From a virus: DNA of 64,000 nucleotides. The stretch covers positions 113,687-177,686 of the IMG/VR virus record IMGVR_UViG_3300050343_000215; one strand, 5' to 3'. The notes beneath the pieces are model-generated. The model searched no databases. It had not been told where the DNA came from and saw nothing but the letters and a program-made list of their open reading frames with translations. Positions 27,400 to 38,107 of this stretch are shown piece after piece. Position 1 is the stretch's first letter, and each line of letters opens with the position of its first letter. A program made the translations under genes and the position numbers.

Positions 27400-28295
27400 G
27401 ACAGGTCCCATCCTGTTTGACCATTAGCATTATCTTTGAGCAAATAACCATCTACCATAAAACCTTCAATGTAAGTTCTTCCACCACTACCATTATTCTG
27501 GATTGTTATCTGAGTAAGATTTCCTGCTTGCTCAAATCTATGTGATGATCCTGTACTAGATGTATAAGTTGTTCCGTCTATAGTGACAGTACAAGTTGAA
27601 TTATATCCATCTTCTGAAAATACTCTAACGAAATTAGTTACAGTAATACTAAGAGTAAGGGTGCATAAAACTTGGTTTCCACCTGTTCTTGCCCTTGGCG
27701 AAGTTTGCAAATATCCATTAAAAGCATTTGAAGCAGCTTGATCAAAACCTCCAGTTAAACTATTACTCCATACGGTTCCATCATTAGGACTAGTGGAAGT
27801 CATGAATCTTTCTCCTGCTTGCAGAAGAGTTCCACAAGCACTTACACCTCCAGGAGAACTACCATCTGCTGGCCATGAACCAGAAGTTTGGTTATGCATT
27901 ACACCACGCCATGCTTCAGTCCAATCACTATTATTATCACTACGCTCAACTTTATATGAGATAGATCTAATACTACCAGAAAATACTGAATCTACAAATA
28001 AATGTGTGAAGGAAATTGCCGAACCATGATCATATGTCTCTGTTGTGTTTCCACCAATAATAGTTCCACTGTCACTACAGTTTGAACTAGTATATGTTTT
28101 AAACCATGTAATATTTGATGAACTATCACTAGTAGAAAATCCAAAACGCGCAGCTCTAGGAGCATGGTCATTATAAGGATTGGATCCACCAGTGGCACCA
28201 GTGGTCAATCTCCAATAACGATGTGAGCTAGTACCAAAATCACCACCACCACCAGCAGCAGCACCACCATAACCAAGTAACATTTGTTGCATCAT
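27396..28295 (-). CDS. Tail-fibre-associated adhesin-like protein
   Basis: 299 residues. It starts MMQQMLLGYGGAAAGGGGDF, a Gly-rich cyanophage-type leader, then HRYWRLTTGATGGSNPYNDH, which recalls the start of discoidin (F5/8 type C)-like sugar-binding domains. The middle has ISYKVERSDNNSDWTEAWRG; the C-terminal part is a beta domain with FVRVFSEDGYNSTCTVTIDG and ITIQNNGSGGRTYIEGF, seen in many phage adhesins. It shares one base with the tail-fibre gene upstream, so it is coupled to it. Probably a receptor-binding or fibre-tip protein; carbohydrate binding is inferred. Confidence 0.75.
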   Translation of the reverse strand: MMQQMLLGYGGAAAGGGGDFGTSSHRYWRLTTGATGGSNPYNDHAPRAARFGFSTSDSSSNITWFKTYTSSNCSDSGTIIGGNTTETYDHGSAISFTHLFVDSVFSGSIRSISYKVERSDNNSDWTEAWRGVMHNQTSGSWPADGSSPGGVSACGTLLQAGERFMTSTSPNDGTVWSNSLTGGFDQAASNAFNGYLQTSPRARTGGNQVLCTLTLSITVTNFVRVFSEDGYNSTCTVTIDGTTYTSSTGSSHRFEQAGNLTQITIQNNGSGGRTYIEGFMVDGYLLKDNANGQTGWDLS

Positions 28296-30295
28296 TAGCT
28301 CAGACCTCCACCAGAAATATAGGCGACATTTGTTGCAATAAAGACAAGAGTTGCTACTCCTCTAGCTGCTAATGTTTTATCACTATCCGCCCCATCAGCG
28401 GTATTATATAATGTAAATGAACTTCGTGTGATTGTCATACTAGTTGCAGAATTATTCATAATAGTAATCATATCACCAGCTGAAACTGTACTAATGTCAG
28501 CAACAGTTATATTTCCGCCAGTTCTAACAACCATTTTCCCAATATCACTTCCAATCAAAGTATAGTCGCTAGTGATTGGATTGTTGAGTCCAAGTCTTCT
28601 CAGTGGACCGAGTGAGTCACTGATTGAGCCAGCAAATATGGCGCTGCCGTCCTCATTCAGGTCAATTGTGTATGCAGTATCTTCCTTGTTTCTAATAAAT
28701 ACACCGCTACCAATACCGCCTTTGACAAGCACATTAGCTTTAACAGTCAGATCACCCTCAAATGTGGCGGTGCCATATGCACCCTGTAGGTCAATTTTAG
28801 TCGTAGTTCCATCACCTAAAATCAACCTTGAGGATGAAGTCTCTTTGTATAACCCTCCCAGGTTTGTGCTGCCAGCATTGACCTGGAATGCATAGGTATC
28901 GTCGGTAGGGTTGTTTAGAATAGTACCCGCAAATGTGCCTGTGCCGTTTACACTAAGACCAATATTAGTTTCCCACAATCCACTGGTATTATTGTAAGTA
29001 ATCGTCTTATCAGTAGCTCCTTTCAGTGTAATACCACCACCATCTGCTGTGGTATCAGAAGGAGATGATACATTACCAAGTTCAATGTTCTTATCTTCTA
29101 CGGTTAAAGTAGTTGAGTCAATGGTGGTCGTAGTTCCTGAAATATCAACGTTACCTACAACATAAAGATCTTTCCAGATAACAACTCTTTCATTTCCAGT
29201 ATCAGTTCTAAATTGCAAGTAATCAGTAGTACTTCCATTTTTTCTAAAACTTAAAGAATTTTGTAAATTACTTGGAAAGTAAATGTAATTTTCTATTGCA
29301 TTTGAAAATCGTAAATGGTTTTTTGCAACTATTTTAGTATTAACTGTTGTTGTGCCGCTACCACTAGCATTTCCAATTATAACATCATTATTATTGATTA
29401 AAAGATTAAATGTATTTGCTGATGAAAGAAGTTCCCCACCATTAACCGCAATCTTACCAGAGCAAGCAAGGTCATCACTGAGAATATTGAAGTTAGTATT
29501 TCCACCTCCACCAGAAACACCCATGTTGATGGTAGTTGCTGCACCAAACGCATTAATCTGTGTTGCTACTGTATTGAAAAGAGCTTGTGTAGTCTCTGAT
29601 CCAACAATCGTAGGATTTCTAAGTGTCAGAGTTCCTGTAGTTGCACCAAGACGAATGTCAGTACCAGCACCAAATGCCTCTACAGTTGTTGCATAATCAT
29701 CAAATAAATCAACTGTAGCTTGAGTACTAGGAACTCTAACGTCACCTGAGTCTACCTGAAGATATCCTGTAAATGTTGAGTTTTCATCAACAGTCAGTGT
29801 ATCAATGCTAGCAGTACCATCAATCCAAATATTATTCCACTGTTTTGTTGCAGAACCTAAGTTATAGTTTGCAGTACTATCTGGAACAATACTAGATGTA
29901 AGTTCGGCATTAAATACGATGTTATCAGTATTAAGATCACCAAATGTTAGTGTGCCACCTGATGCAGCACCAGCTCTAAATGTAATATCGCCGTCTACTT
30001 CTAAATCACCACTAATTGATAAACTACTAGTAAGACCAATCTTACTTGCATTTACCTTGTAAAAACCTTGTCCAGAATCCCAAAATAAACTTGGCGATGC
30101 AAACGTACCAGGATCCATCCCATGGGTCTGGTTGATTAAATCAACATCACCATTGACAATTTCATTGATGCCATTTACGAGCACATTCGTTGGCGTTAAT
30201 AACGTTGCTGCATCACCAACATCAGTACCGATGAGGTTAACCATCTGACGCTGTTGCTCAAACGTAAAAGTTGTAAGGACTTCTCTAATTGCCAT
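28295..30295 (-). CDS. Tail fibre protein
   Basis: 666 residues. The start AIREVLTTFTFEQQRQMVNL is usual for cyanophage fibres. From about residue 90 it contains the fibre repeat LEVDGDITFRAG, GTLTFGDLNTDNIVFNAELT, SIVPDSTANYNLGSATKQW, NNIWIDGTASIDTL, a triple-beta shaft pattern found in host-range fibres. The C-terminal 90 residues form a cap-like domain (DYTLIGSDIGKMVVRTGGNI, then ITIMNNSATSMTITRS). No intramolecular chaperone is visible. Its ATG overlaps the 67-residue gene upstream by 11 bases, and it is coupled to the adhesin downstream. Confidence 0.85.
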   Translation of the reverse strand: MAIREVLTTFTFEQQRQMVNLIGTDVGDAATLLTPTNVLVNGINEIVNGDVDLINQTHGMDPGTFASPSLFWDSGQGFYKVNASKIGLTSSLSISGDLEVDGDITFRAGAASGGTLTFGDLNTDNIVFNAELTSSIVPDSTANYNLGSATKQWNNIWIDGTASIDTLTVDENSTFTGYLQVDSGDVRVPSTQATVDLFDDYATTVEAFGAGTDIRLGATTGTLTLRNPTIVGSETTQALFNTVATQINAFGAATTINMGVSGGGGNTNFNILSDDLACSGKIAVNGGELLSSANTFNLLINNNDVIIGNASGSGTTTVNTKIVAKNHLRFSNAIENYIYFPSNLQNSLSFRKNGSTTDYLQFRTDTGNERVVIWKDLYVVGNVDISGTTTTIDSTTLTVEDKNIELGNVSSPSDTTADGGGITLKGATDKTITYNNTSGLWETNIGLSVNGTGTFAGTILNNPTDDTYAFQVNAGSTNLGGLYKETSSSRLILGDGTTTKIDLQGAYGTATFEGDLTVKANVLVKGGIGSGVFIRNKEDTAYTIDLNEDGSAIFAGSISDSLGPLRRLGLNNPITSDYTLIGSDIGKMVVRTGGNITVADISTVSAGDMITIMNNSATSMTITRSSFTLYNTADGADSDKTLAARGVATLVFIATNVAYISGGGLS

Positions 30296-30488
30296 TGGTA
30301 AGTTTCTTTAATAACTGCTTGATTTCATCAAGTTCTTGCTTCAAAGTATTTATCTCCGAAACCATCCCTTCTCTATTTGCCTTCGCTTTCATATAACGTT
30401 CATAGTCTGCCTGACTAGAATTGATCACAGCACCACTATCAGGATCCCTATAGAGATTGCTGTGACCTTCAACTTTTACTTTAATCAT
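30285..30488 (-). CDS. Small conserved coiled-coil protein upstream of tail fibre
   Basis: 67 residues: KVKVEGHSNLYRDPDSGAVI, then a helical half from about 40 (SEINTLKQELDEIKQLLKKL) that predicts a coiled coil. The N-terminal HSNLYRDPDSGAVINSS block resembles a small protein that recurs in T4-like cyanophages next to fibre genes. Overlaps: 4 bases (ATGA) with the DUF4815-type gene upstream and 11 bases with the tail fibre downstream. It probably helps fibre assembly or attachment, by context only. A late-promoter-like element lies inside it. Confidence 0.8.
   Translation of the reverse strand: MIKVKVEGHSNLYRDPDSGAVINSSQADYERYMKAKANREGMVSEINTLKQELDEIKQLLKKLTNGN
30347..30354 (-). promoter_or_regulatory. 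Possible late promoter inside the 67-residue gene
   Basis: Minus strand GATAAATA, about 52-59 bases upstream of the tail-fibre ATG at 30295. It is in coding sequence, so this is less certain. Confidence 0.35.
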
Positions 30489-33400
30489 GAATGTGCAATT
30501 ACTCGGAGATCTTCAACTCGTGGAGCAAGTGCTGGATCAGTACCAGCAAACACCAATTTAATCGCAAACGCTGAGAATGGTTTCAAATTATTTGCGGTAT
30601 AAACATATTCCAGATAAGAATTCATGTCTTCCATTGATGGGGACAATGATTTACTTTGTTCTGGAGTAATATTTGAGTTAAAATCAGAGAGTCCAGTACC
30701 ATTAAAATACTGCCACGCCATTTCAGAGAAGTTATCAGAACTTCCATCAGGACGAATCTTGAAAAGAACCTTGACATTTTCATTGCTAAACAAGTTAGCT
30801 GTTAACTTACAATCCAAAGATGTTGCGGGACTATCCAAACTTACCTCTTTTGTAATATACTTAGAGGCAGTAGAGCTATTAAATGTAGTTTCGTCAACAT
30901 AAAGGAATCCATTACTTTGGGAGACTGCGCTCACAAGTCTAGTAGTTACTGGAGAAGTTCCTGAATTTGTATCATCAATTCGGTCATTTACAGAGAAAAG
31001 ATTGTCAGTAATTACTTTCACTTTTAGATTTCCAGTACCGGAATCCCATCCGATAACAATACCAGTTTTGATTACTATTCCTCCAAGAACTGCACTTACA
31101 GAACCCTGAGCAACAGGTTGTCCATCAACAAATGTTCCTGTAATATCAATTAATTCAAGTATACCACCATTAACATTTACAACCTGTCCAGATGCACCGG
31201 AACCAGCTTGAGTTAATCTACTAGCACTGTCAACAGTATTGATAAATGTTCCGCCAGTTACACCACTCATAGTAAATTGTCCAGCTTGAACAACGTCAGG
31301 AGAAACTGTAGATACAGTAAAATCAGAAGTTACTGGTACAACTAATGTTTGTGAAATAGCACCAAATCTATCTTCATTTCCTTTTGGATTATCCATTCGT
31401 GAAGACGCTGTAATTAAGTTACAACGACTAAGATCAACAACAGGAGAAAGATTATCTTGATCAGTGCTCAATGAAATAGTATAAGTTATAGACTTATTAC
31501 CATTCAAAAGTGAAGCTTGATTACGATAAACTTCATTGACAGATGATGCAATCACTCTAGTTTCTTCAAAATAATAATTATCATTTGGACTTAAGTTAAA
31601 CGTAGGTGAAATTGTATATTCGTTGGTTAGTGTAGAATCAACTGGTCTTCCGAATGCAGTTTTAATATTTTGAGATACCGATGATGATGGGAATACCATC
31701 ATTGAAACTTGAGGAGTTGCAATTTGATACAACTTATTTGTTGTAGATATAACATTAAAACCACCACCAGATCCACTACCAGTCATATTGACATTTGCAG
31801 CGTTCCATAATGTTGTATCAATCATTATACAATAATCATCAAGACCAGTATTCTGAACGGAGTGGAATCCATTGATCAATGTAACAGGAATTCCATAGAT
31901 TGAATTGTTTGCTCCAGATCCTACGACGTTCTTAAGAATAGTAAAATCTCCATCTTTCATTCCATGATTTGGTTGTTTCACACGAATAACTTTTTGGTTA
32001 GTACCAAACAATGCAGAAGATCCATCAGTGTTATCAACAGTAATAGGATTGTCGGGAAGATTCACAAAATCAAGATCTTCATTTCTAAATTCAATTGATG
32101 CACTTGAGTTAGTTTGAAATAAACATCTATTTACATCAAATTTAATTGCTTCAGCAGTATCTTCGGACCATGCTGTAGAATTCTGAGATTTGAACAAAGC
32201 TCCAACGTTAGATTGAGCAGATGCAATAACAGAACTTCCAAGAAGTTTCTCTCCAATTTTAGCACTGTAAATTTCATAATCCGGTGATGAAGATGAGATT
32301 ACAAATGCATATTTTGTATCGTTTTGGAGATATACTGGTGATGTAAATTTAAATCTAGTCCTTGTGTTGCTATCAACTGAAGTTGAAATTCCCATCCTGA
32401 CAGCAGGATTAGTTATTCTAATAAACGATGTTGCTGTTGCTTGACCATCACCTCCTGAAATTGTGACGTTAGGTGGGGTATAATAATTTGAACCTCTATT
32501 TGTTAATTCAACTTCATAAATTTTTCCATTATAAATTTTTGCGGTAGCAGTGGCATTTACGCCAAATGTTCCTCCATTTTCACCAAAAACGTTGACCGAT
32601 GTTGTATCATTGGCATAACCACTTCCAAATGATGTTACTTTAATTCTATCAATAATACCAGAATCTTCATCAATATTGAATGTTGTTGTAGAAATAGCAG
32701 GGGCTCTCTCTACAGTAAATGCTTCACCTGGAATAAATTCTTTACCATTATGATTAGAAAGAATCAAATTATATCTGGTGTTAGTTGTAGTAACTGTCAA
32801 ATCTGATTTGACTGTTCCTGATGCTCCTGATGCTGATCCTTTGATAGTCTCACCTTTCAGGATAGTCTCACCAGATGGAACATCTGTATTAATTTTAATT
32901 CTGAGTTGAGTGTCGGACTCAAGTGTAGATTCACTAAATGGAATTATATTTCTGGTGGGTAATCCACCATTAGTGTCAACCAAATAAACTGTTACTGGTC
33001 TATCAGTTTCCTCATCAGTAGGAGTCTGCTTGTTCTTGAAATATAAATCCACACTAGATACAAACATTCCCCCATCAAATCCAGAAACTTTAAAAGTTTG
33101 TGCAAGAGGATCTAGTAAACCAGTTTGATTTACATTGACTAAAGAACTTCCAACATATTGAACTGTGTCAGAATTTGAAGTAGATCTTCTATTAATATAA
33201 GGAACTCTTGTGGATTGAATTGATGTAGTAGAAGTATTGGGGAAACCACTTACAGTATATACTGCCTCTGCAAATGTAGCTACATCACCAGAATCGCTGG
33301 AATTACTACTGCTAGAAGTTAATCTAAATGACTTACTGCCAGCAACAAAAGATCTCTTAGTACTTGCATTATCATAGAATATACTTGGAGAGTTAGTCAT

Positions 33401-36400
33401 ATCCAAACTCTTTCTACTTTTTCTAGGTGCAAATCCATTTGGAATCAAGAAGAAACCACTAATATTACCTTTGTCATCTGTGACGATCTTTTCACCAAAA
33501 CCTTTTTCAGCATAACCAGCTTTTCCAGTAAATGGAGTGGTTAAGCTAGTAACATTATCTGGGTTGACCCATGAAGAAACACTAATGCCATCAAAGAAAG
33601 CATAGAGTTGAGTATCAGGTTCAAGACCTTTCGCAACAAATTTTACAAGTTTAGTTCTAATGTAAGGAACATATGGTGTGGAAACAGCTCTTTGACCTCT
33701 GTCTACAGAAGATGCTCCATATGGAGACAATCTGTTCTGGGTGCCATTTCTACTTCTAGTTCTAGTTTTTCCTTTAATAACTAGATTAGGATCACCAGCA
33801 AATTGTGAAGTAGTAGTATTGGTAGAATTATTCAGAGTATATGTTGGAGTTCCAGTCCAAGAAATTTGCCATTCATTCCATAAACTGCCCCAAACATTGT
33901 TATCATTCTTGATAACATCAAATATTGAATTTTCATTAACAATTAATTCAGGAGATGTTACAGTATCTTTCCATTCATCAATATCAGGTTGCAGCAACAT
34001 CATTCCAGAATACTTGGAAGTTTTACCTACGTTTAACTTAAGTGTTTTTGTTGAATACTGATTAGTTATAGTGTTCTGCTCAGTAAATGGAAGTGTGACT
34101 AAATCACCTTTCTTAACATATCCACTTGCAGTTCTCTGCAGATCAGTAAGATTTTTCTCCTCAAGTTTAGTTTGAGAAGAAGCAAAACTTGGTCTAAGAA
34201 CACCAGTTTGTGTATCAATAGAACACTTATAATCTATAGACGAAGTATTTCCTACTCCATGTCCTTCAAAGTTATCTACAAGAATACCATTCTTGAACCT
34301 ATCATTACCAAACTCGTCTCTAACTTGAGTATTAAATGTATCCTGCTCCAGGAGACTTAATACTGTATAGTATTCAAGTTTTTCAACTCTCTTCTCAAGT
34401 TTACCGATATCACGCATCGTATAACGACGGTTGTCAAAATTCTTGACAGTAACATCGGATAACTTATAAGTATATGCTGGAATATTCAAATGATAAAGAA
34501 GAATTCCATCAGAAATTTCTTCTGGAACCTGTGGATTAAGAGAAGGAGTTCCCTTAGCAACAACAAAGTTACCAGATTTAGAAATATAAATGGAATCAAT
34601 TCTATTCAAATAGAATTCATAATTAGACTCAAATGTAGTTCCAGAAATAGGCAAAGGAGCAGAAGATGATCCTAAACCACTAAATTTCAAAGCATCAATT
34701 GTTCTTGAATCACTATACCCAGGAAGAACTGTTGCGGTATTAAGACCAGTAAAATCAGATACCCTTGGTCTAAAATCAACAACATCTCTTAAAGAAATTT
34801 TTCCAAATACTGATGAATCATAATTGGGAATATCTTTATACTCAATATTAGTATAAGAGTCTACGGTGAAATATCCACTACCAGCAGAGCCTGTACCAAC
34901 ACCGCCAATATGATCAAAGTAATCATACACTACTAATAATTGATTACTTGGAGCAATCTCGCCTGGTTTTAAGATAATTCTTGCAAGATCATAATGAGTA
35001 TCTCTTTGACCACCATCAAATGTAAATCTATCAGTAATCTCAACATCATTATTAGTTGCAGGCGCTGTTGTTGACGACATAAAAACTGATATTAGTTTAA
35101 GACCATCAGCATATTCAAGAGGAATTACGGGATCATTAAATCCAGTTGCAATATTTGATTCTACACTAGACTTAAGGACTTTAGTTTTTGGTGAAGTATC
35201 AACTTTTCTGACAGGAGCAATAAGTTTAAATGGTGTGTTTGCAAACCCAGTAAAACTACTCATATCAATGTTGATACTCGTGCCATTAGCACCTATTGCA
35301 ACCTTACCAGAAATATCAAGAAGATTTCCGCTAGTCGGATTAGACATAACATAATCACCAGCCGAATAATTGAGGAACTGTTCATTGGTTCCAACAGTTA
35401 CACTTGCTAAAGAATTGGAATCAAAATTACCTAAAAATTCTTTTGCTACAGTATAGTTGATATTCGTGTCATTAGGATCTAAAACCTGAGTTTTGACATC
35501 TTTATTAGGGAGTGCATATAGAAGTGTGTTAGAGGCGACTCCAGACAACTTAGAACGCTTCCTTTGGATACTCTTGGTAGTGAAAGCAGACAATATTTCG
35601 CCATATACAAAAATTCTTGCTGTAGTAGTAGCTCCATCAATACATGCAAATTTTACAACATATTTTCTGACACGTCCAACATTATCAATAACAGAAATAA
35701 TATCTCCCTCAACCAAATCAAGATCTGGTCTTGACCCAAGATTATCTGCAGTAATGAAATAATCACCTTCAATGGCACTAAAAGTTGATCCGCCTGCAAC
35801 CGCAAACGATGATTCTACTGAAGCAATATCGCCAGCAAAAGGATTTCCTGTGGTAGTTCCATAGAAACTTCTAACGAAAGATGAATTATAAGGTACTATA
35901 TTTTTGTAGTTCATAACAGGAGTAACTACAGCTCCAGAACCTGTTGTCGCGACAACCTGAATTTCGGGAGCTGTACTGAATTTACCAATAGCAGCTCTAG
36001 TTGTATCAGTAATTGTAATTACTCTAAGTTGATTATTTGTTACAGTAATATTTGATGCTTCAATTGTAGTGAGTTGATTCACTCCGCCAATATTAATAGC
36101 AGTAATGTCAGCAGCATCAACATATGCTGCTCCAAAATTTTGAATCTTGAATTCTGAAATAGTTCCTTCTGTTTCAATAAAGTTAAATGGAGTTGATGCA
36201 CCATCTTGTTCAGATGCAAGAGTTTCTCCCTCAGAGAACTCTCCAACAACTCTGGAAAGAATTAATTCTTTAGAGTCCGCAATAAGTTGTTCAACAATAC
36301 CTCTGGCACCACTAGTTTGTCCAGTAATGAATTTACCTACACTAAAGTTTAGTGGATCTTTACATTTAATTCTTACAAAATACTCTAATCCAAATAAACC

Positions 36401-38065
36401 ATGCCTAAACAAACAATCTTTATCATATGCACCATTTGATGAATTTCCGGTAAGATATTTAAAAGATTTTGTTTTACCAATGCCAACAAAAGGAGTTGTA
36501 ACATATTCTGCTGATTTCACAGTCGCCGTGACTGCACCAATCGTGATAGATCCACCAATAGCAAATGCACCACTGCCGCTGGTACGCTTACATACTACAA
36601 AAGCTTTATTTTGAGATTCATTAATATGATAAGCAAAAGCAGTACCAGTTTGACCCGACAACGACCACGTAGTTGTACCGCCACCATCAGTTACTGGATT
36701 TGTAGTTGCAGAAAGGGATGATAATGTGAAAATAAAATATGCATCAGTTTCTGGCGCATTAGAATCAAGATTCTTTGTAGTATCACCAAATTCAGTATCT
36801 GTATGTCTATCATACAGGACTACTTCTTGATTTGCATTTGTGCTAACAAGACCTAAACCAGTAACATTTTCTGATCTAGATTCAACATCAGGAAATGAAA
36901 GTAAATTCTTTACTGTATAATTAGATCCCTCTGAAGCAGAAATTGAATTATTTTCTTGAGTCTGTGTATCTCTAGCTTTTTCAATAGAAACATATCTAGT
37001 TGAAGTTGTTTCAATCTCATATCCCTTGACATATGCTTTGCCAGGTTCAATAACTGATACAAACTTATCTGCAGACCCTCCTTGAGAAACAGTATATACA
37101 CCATTATTGTCGGTACTTGCAAGACTCTCCTTGAGACTAAGCAAGAACTCTTTAACTACATAATTGCCAGACTCATCAAAAGTCCTTCTAGCAAGAATAT
37201 CTTCAACGAGACCATTAGTGTTGGAAAGTTCTACAACTGGTGTAGTAATTCCATTCTTAATTTGAAGTAACTGAACAAAATCTCTCTGGTCAGGTGCATC
37301 AATTGGTCTTGAGACTAATGTAAGTCCAATCTTAAGTCTATGTGCTCCAGGAGCAGCAAAGTTAGAATATCCCTGTGCATTATCCAGAAGTGAAAGTTCT
37401 TCTTCTGGTGTTGTTAACTGTTCTGAAACAATAAATCCAACTTTATAAGTCGGAGTATTATTGTATTTTTCAAGAATAATTGTTTGTGAAGCTGTCTTTA
37501 CTAAAGACCCATTAATAAAATAGATACCTTCATTTACAGAAACTGCTGTACCAAACCCCATCGCATTAGAGGTAGTTGGTTTCACATTTCCACTAACACC
37601 AACAATTGCTGTGGGAGCTCCAGCAGAATTAGAAGTAATTGTTTCACCTTCTATGAAGGTGAGGGAAGTGTTTGTATCGCCACTACTTTCATACTTAACA
37701 AAAAGTGTAGCGGAATCCGTTGTTGTTGATGCAGTAGCATTGACAACAGTAGCGACAATACCAGAAGTATTGCCAGTCATTTTTTTACCGATGTAATCGG
37801 TAATTAGCAAATTATTTGTAAAAGAACTAACCTTTACAAAATTAAATTGCCTATCTACAATAAGTTCCCCAGGTACTACAATAGAACCTTGTTTAAAATT
37901 TGCTTTCGCAAGACTTTCTACTTGATTCTGTAAAATTGATTGCAGCGTAGTGAGTTCCCTAGACTGGATAGAATATCCAGGTCTAAAGAGAACTCTGTAA
38001 AAATTATTATTCGGATCAAAATCATCAAAATAAGGAGCTTTATTTAAGTTAGTACTCTGGGGCAT
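30485..38065 (-). CDS. Giant DUF4815-type virion protein
   Basis: 2526 residues. The N-terminus, NLNKAPYFDDFDPNNNFYRV, then LFRPGYSIQSRELTTLQSIL, is the DUF4815-type start known from T4-like cyanophages. The next part has FKQGSIVVPGELIVDRQFNF and a long beta-rich body with GE.I...SGA..TV units (for example ILKGETIKGSASGASGTVKS). A GxxY-type strand (VELTNRGSNYYTPPNVTISG) occurs in the second half, and the C-terminal part ends with KPFSAFAIKLVFAGTDPALA and VEDLRVIAHS. It is the largest uninterrupted ORF here. By place between gp8 and the tail fibre it could be a baseplate-fibre connector. The start has no clear ribosome site. Confidence 0.85.
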   Translation of the reverse strand: MPQSTNLNKAPYFDDFDPNNNFYRVLFRPGYSIQSRELTTLQSILQNQVESLAKANFKQGSIVVPGELIVDRQFNFVKVSSFTNNLLITDYIGKKMTGNTSGIVATVVNATASTTTDSATLFVKYESSGDTNTSLTFIEGETITSNSAGAPTAIVGVSGNVKPTTSNAMGFGTAVSVNEGIYFINGSLVKTASQTIILEKYNNTPTYKVGFIVSEQLTTPEEELSLLDNAQGYSNFAAPGAHRLKIGLTLVSRPIDAPDQRDFVQLLQIKNGITTPVVELSNTNGLVEDILARRTFDESGNYVVKEFLLSLKESLASTDNNGVYTVSQGGSADKFVSVIEPGKAYVKGYEIETTSTRYVSIEKARDTQTQENNSISASEGSNYTVKNLLSFPDVESRSENVTGLGLVSTNANQEVVLYDRHTDTEFGDTTKNLDSNAPETDAYFIFTLSSLSATTNPVTDGGGTTTWSLSGQTGTAFAYHINESQNKAFVVCKRTSGSGAFAIGGSITIGAVTATVKSAEYVTTPFVGIGKTKSFKYLTGNSSNGAYDKDCLFRHGLFGLEYFVRIKCKDPLNFSVGKFITGQTSGARGIVEQLIADSKELILSRVVGEFSEGETLASEQDGASTPFNFIETEGTISEFKIQNFGAAYVDAADITAINIGGVNQLTTIEASNITVTNNQLRVITITDTTRAAIGKFSTAPEIQVVATTGSGAVVTPVMNYKNIVPYNSSFVRSFYGTTTGNPFAGDIASVESSFAVAGGSTFSAIEGDYFITADNLGSRPDLDLVEGDIISVIDNVGRVRKYVVKFACIDGATTTARIFVYGEILSAFTTKSIQRKRSKLSGVASNTLLYALPNKDVKTQVLDPNDTNINYTVAKEFLGNFDSNSLASVTVGTNEQFLNYSAGDYVMSNPTSGNLLDISGKVAIGANGTSINIDMSSFTGFANTPFKLIAPVRKVDTSPKTKVLKSSVESNIATGFNDPVIPLEYADGLKLISVFMSSTTAPATNNDVEITDRFTFDGGQRDTHYDLARIILKPGEIAPSNQLLVVYDYFDHIGGVGTGSAGSGYFTVDSYTNIEYKDIPNYDSSVFGKISLRDVVDFRPRVSDFTGLNTATVLPGYSDSRTIDALKFSGLGSSSAPLPISGTTFESNYEFYLNRIDSIYISKSGNFVVAKGTPSLNPQVPEEISDGILLYHLNIPAYTYKLSDVTVKNFDNRRYTMRDIGKLEKRVEKLEYYTVLSLLEQDTFNTQVRDEFGNDRFKNGILVDNFEGHGVGNTSSIDYKCSIDTQTGVLRPSFASSQTKLEEKNLTDLQRTASGYVKKGDLVTLPFTEQNTITNQYSTKTLKLNVGKTSKYSGMMLLQPDIDEWKDTVTSPELIVNENSIFDVIKNDNNVWGSLWNEWQISWTGTPTYTLNNSTNTTTSQFAGDPNLVIKGKTRTRSRNGTQNRLSPYGASSVDRGQRAVSTPYVPYIRTKLVKFVAKGLEPDTQLYAFFDGISVSSWVNPDNVTSLTTPFTGKAGYAEKGFGEKIVTDDKGNISGFFLIPNGFAPRKSRKSLDMTNSPSIFYDNASTKRSFVAGSKSFRLTSSSSNSSDSGDVATFAEAVYTVSGFPNTSTTSIQSTRVPYINRRSTSNSDTVQYVGSSLVNVNQTGLLDPLAQTFKVSGFDGGMFVSSVDLYFKNKQTPTDEETDRPVTVYLVDTNGGLPTRNIIPFSESTLESDTQLRIKINTDVPSGETILKGETIKGSASGASGTVKSDLTVTTTNTRYNLILSNHNGKEFIPGEAFTVERAPAISTTTFNIDEDSGIIDRIKVTSFGSGYANDTTSVNVFGENGGTFGVNATATAKIYNGKIYEVELTNRGSNYYTPPNVTISGGDGQATATSFIRITNPAVRMGISTSVDSNTRTRFKFTSPVYLQNDTKYAFVISSSSPDYEIYSAKIGEKLLGSSVIASAQSNVGALFKSQNSTAWSEDTAEAIKFDVNRCLFQTNSSASIEFRNEDLDFVNLPDNPITVDNTDGSSALFGTNQKVIRVKQPNHGMKDGDFTILKNVVGSGANNSIYGIPVTLINGFHSVQNTGLDDYCIMIDTTLWNAANVNMTGSGSGGGFNVISTTNKLYQIATPQVSMMVFPSSSVSQNIKTAFGRPVDSTLTNEYTISPTFNLSPNDNYYFEETRVIASSVNEVYRNQASLLNGNKSITYTISLSTDQDNLSPVVDLSRCNLITASSRMDNPKGNEDRFGAISQTLVVPVTSDFTVSTVSPDVVQAGQFTMSGVTGGTFINTVDSASRLTQAGSGASGQVVNVNGGILELIDITGTFVDGQPVAQGSVSAVLGGIVIKTGIVIGWDSGTGNLKVKVITDNLFSVNDRIDDTNSGTSPVTTRLVSAVSQSNGFLYVDETTFNSSTASKYITKEVSLDSPATSLDCKLTANLFSNENVKVLFKIRPDGSSDNFSEMAWQYFNGTGLSDFNSNITPEQSKSLSPSMEDMNSYLEYVYTANNLKPFSAFAIKLVFAGTDPALAPRVEDLRVIAHS

Positions 38066-38107
38066 ATTACTAGACTAGAATGTTGTTTTGATCTTATATG
38101 ATATATA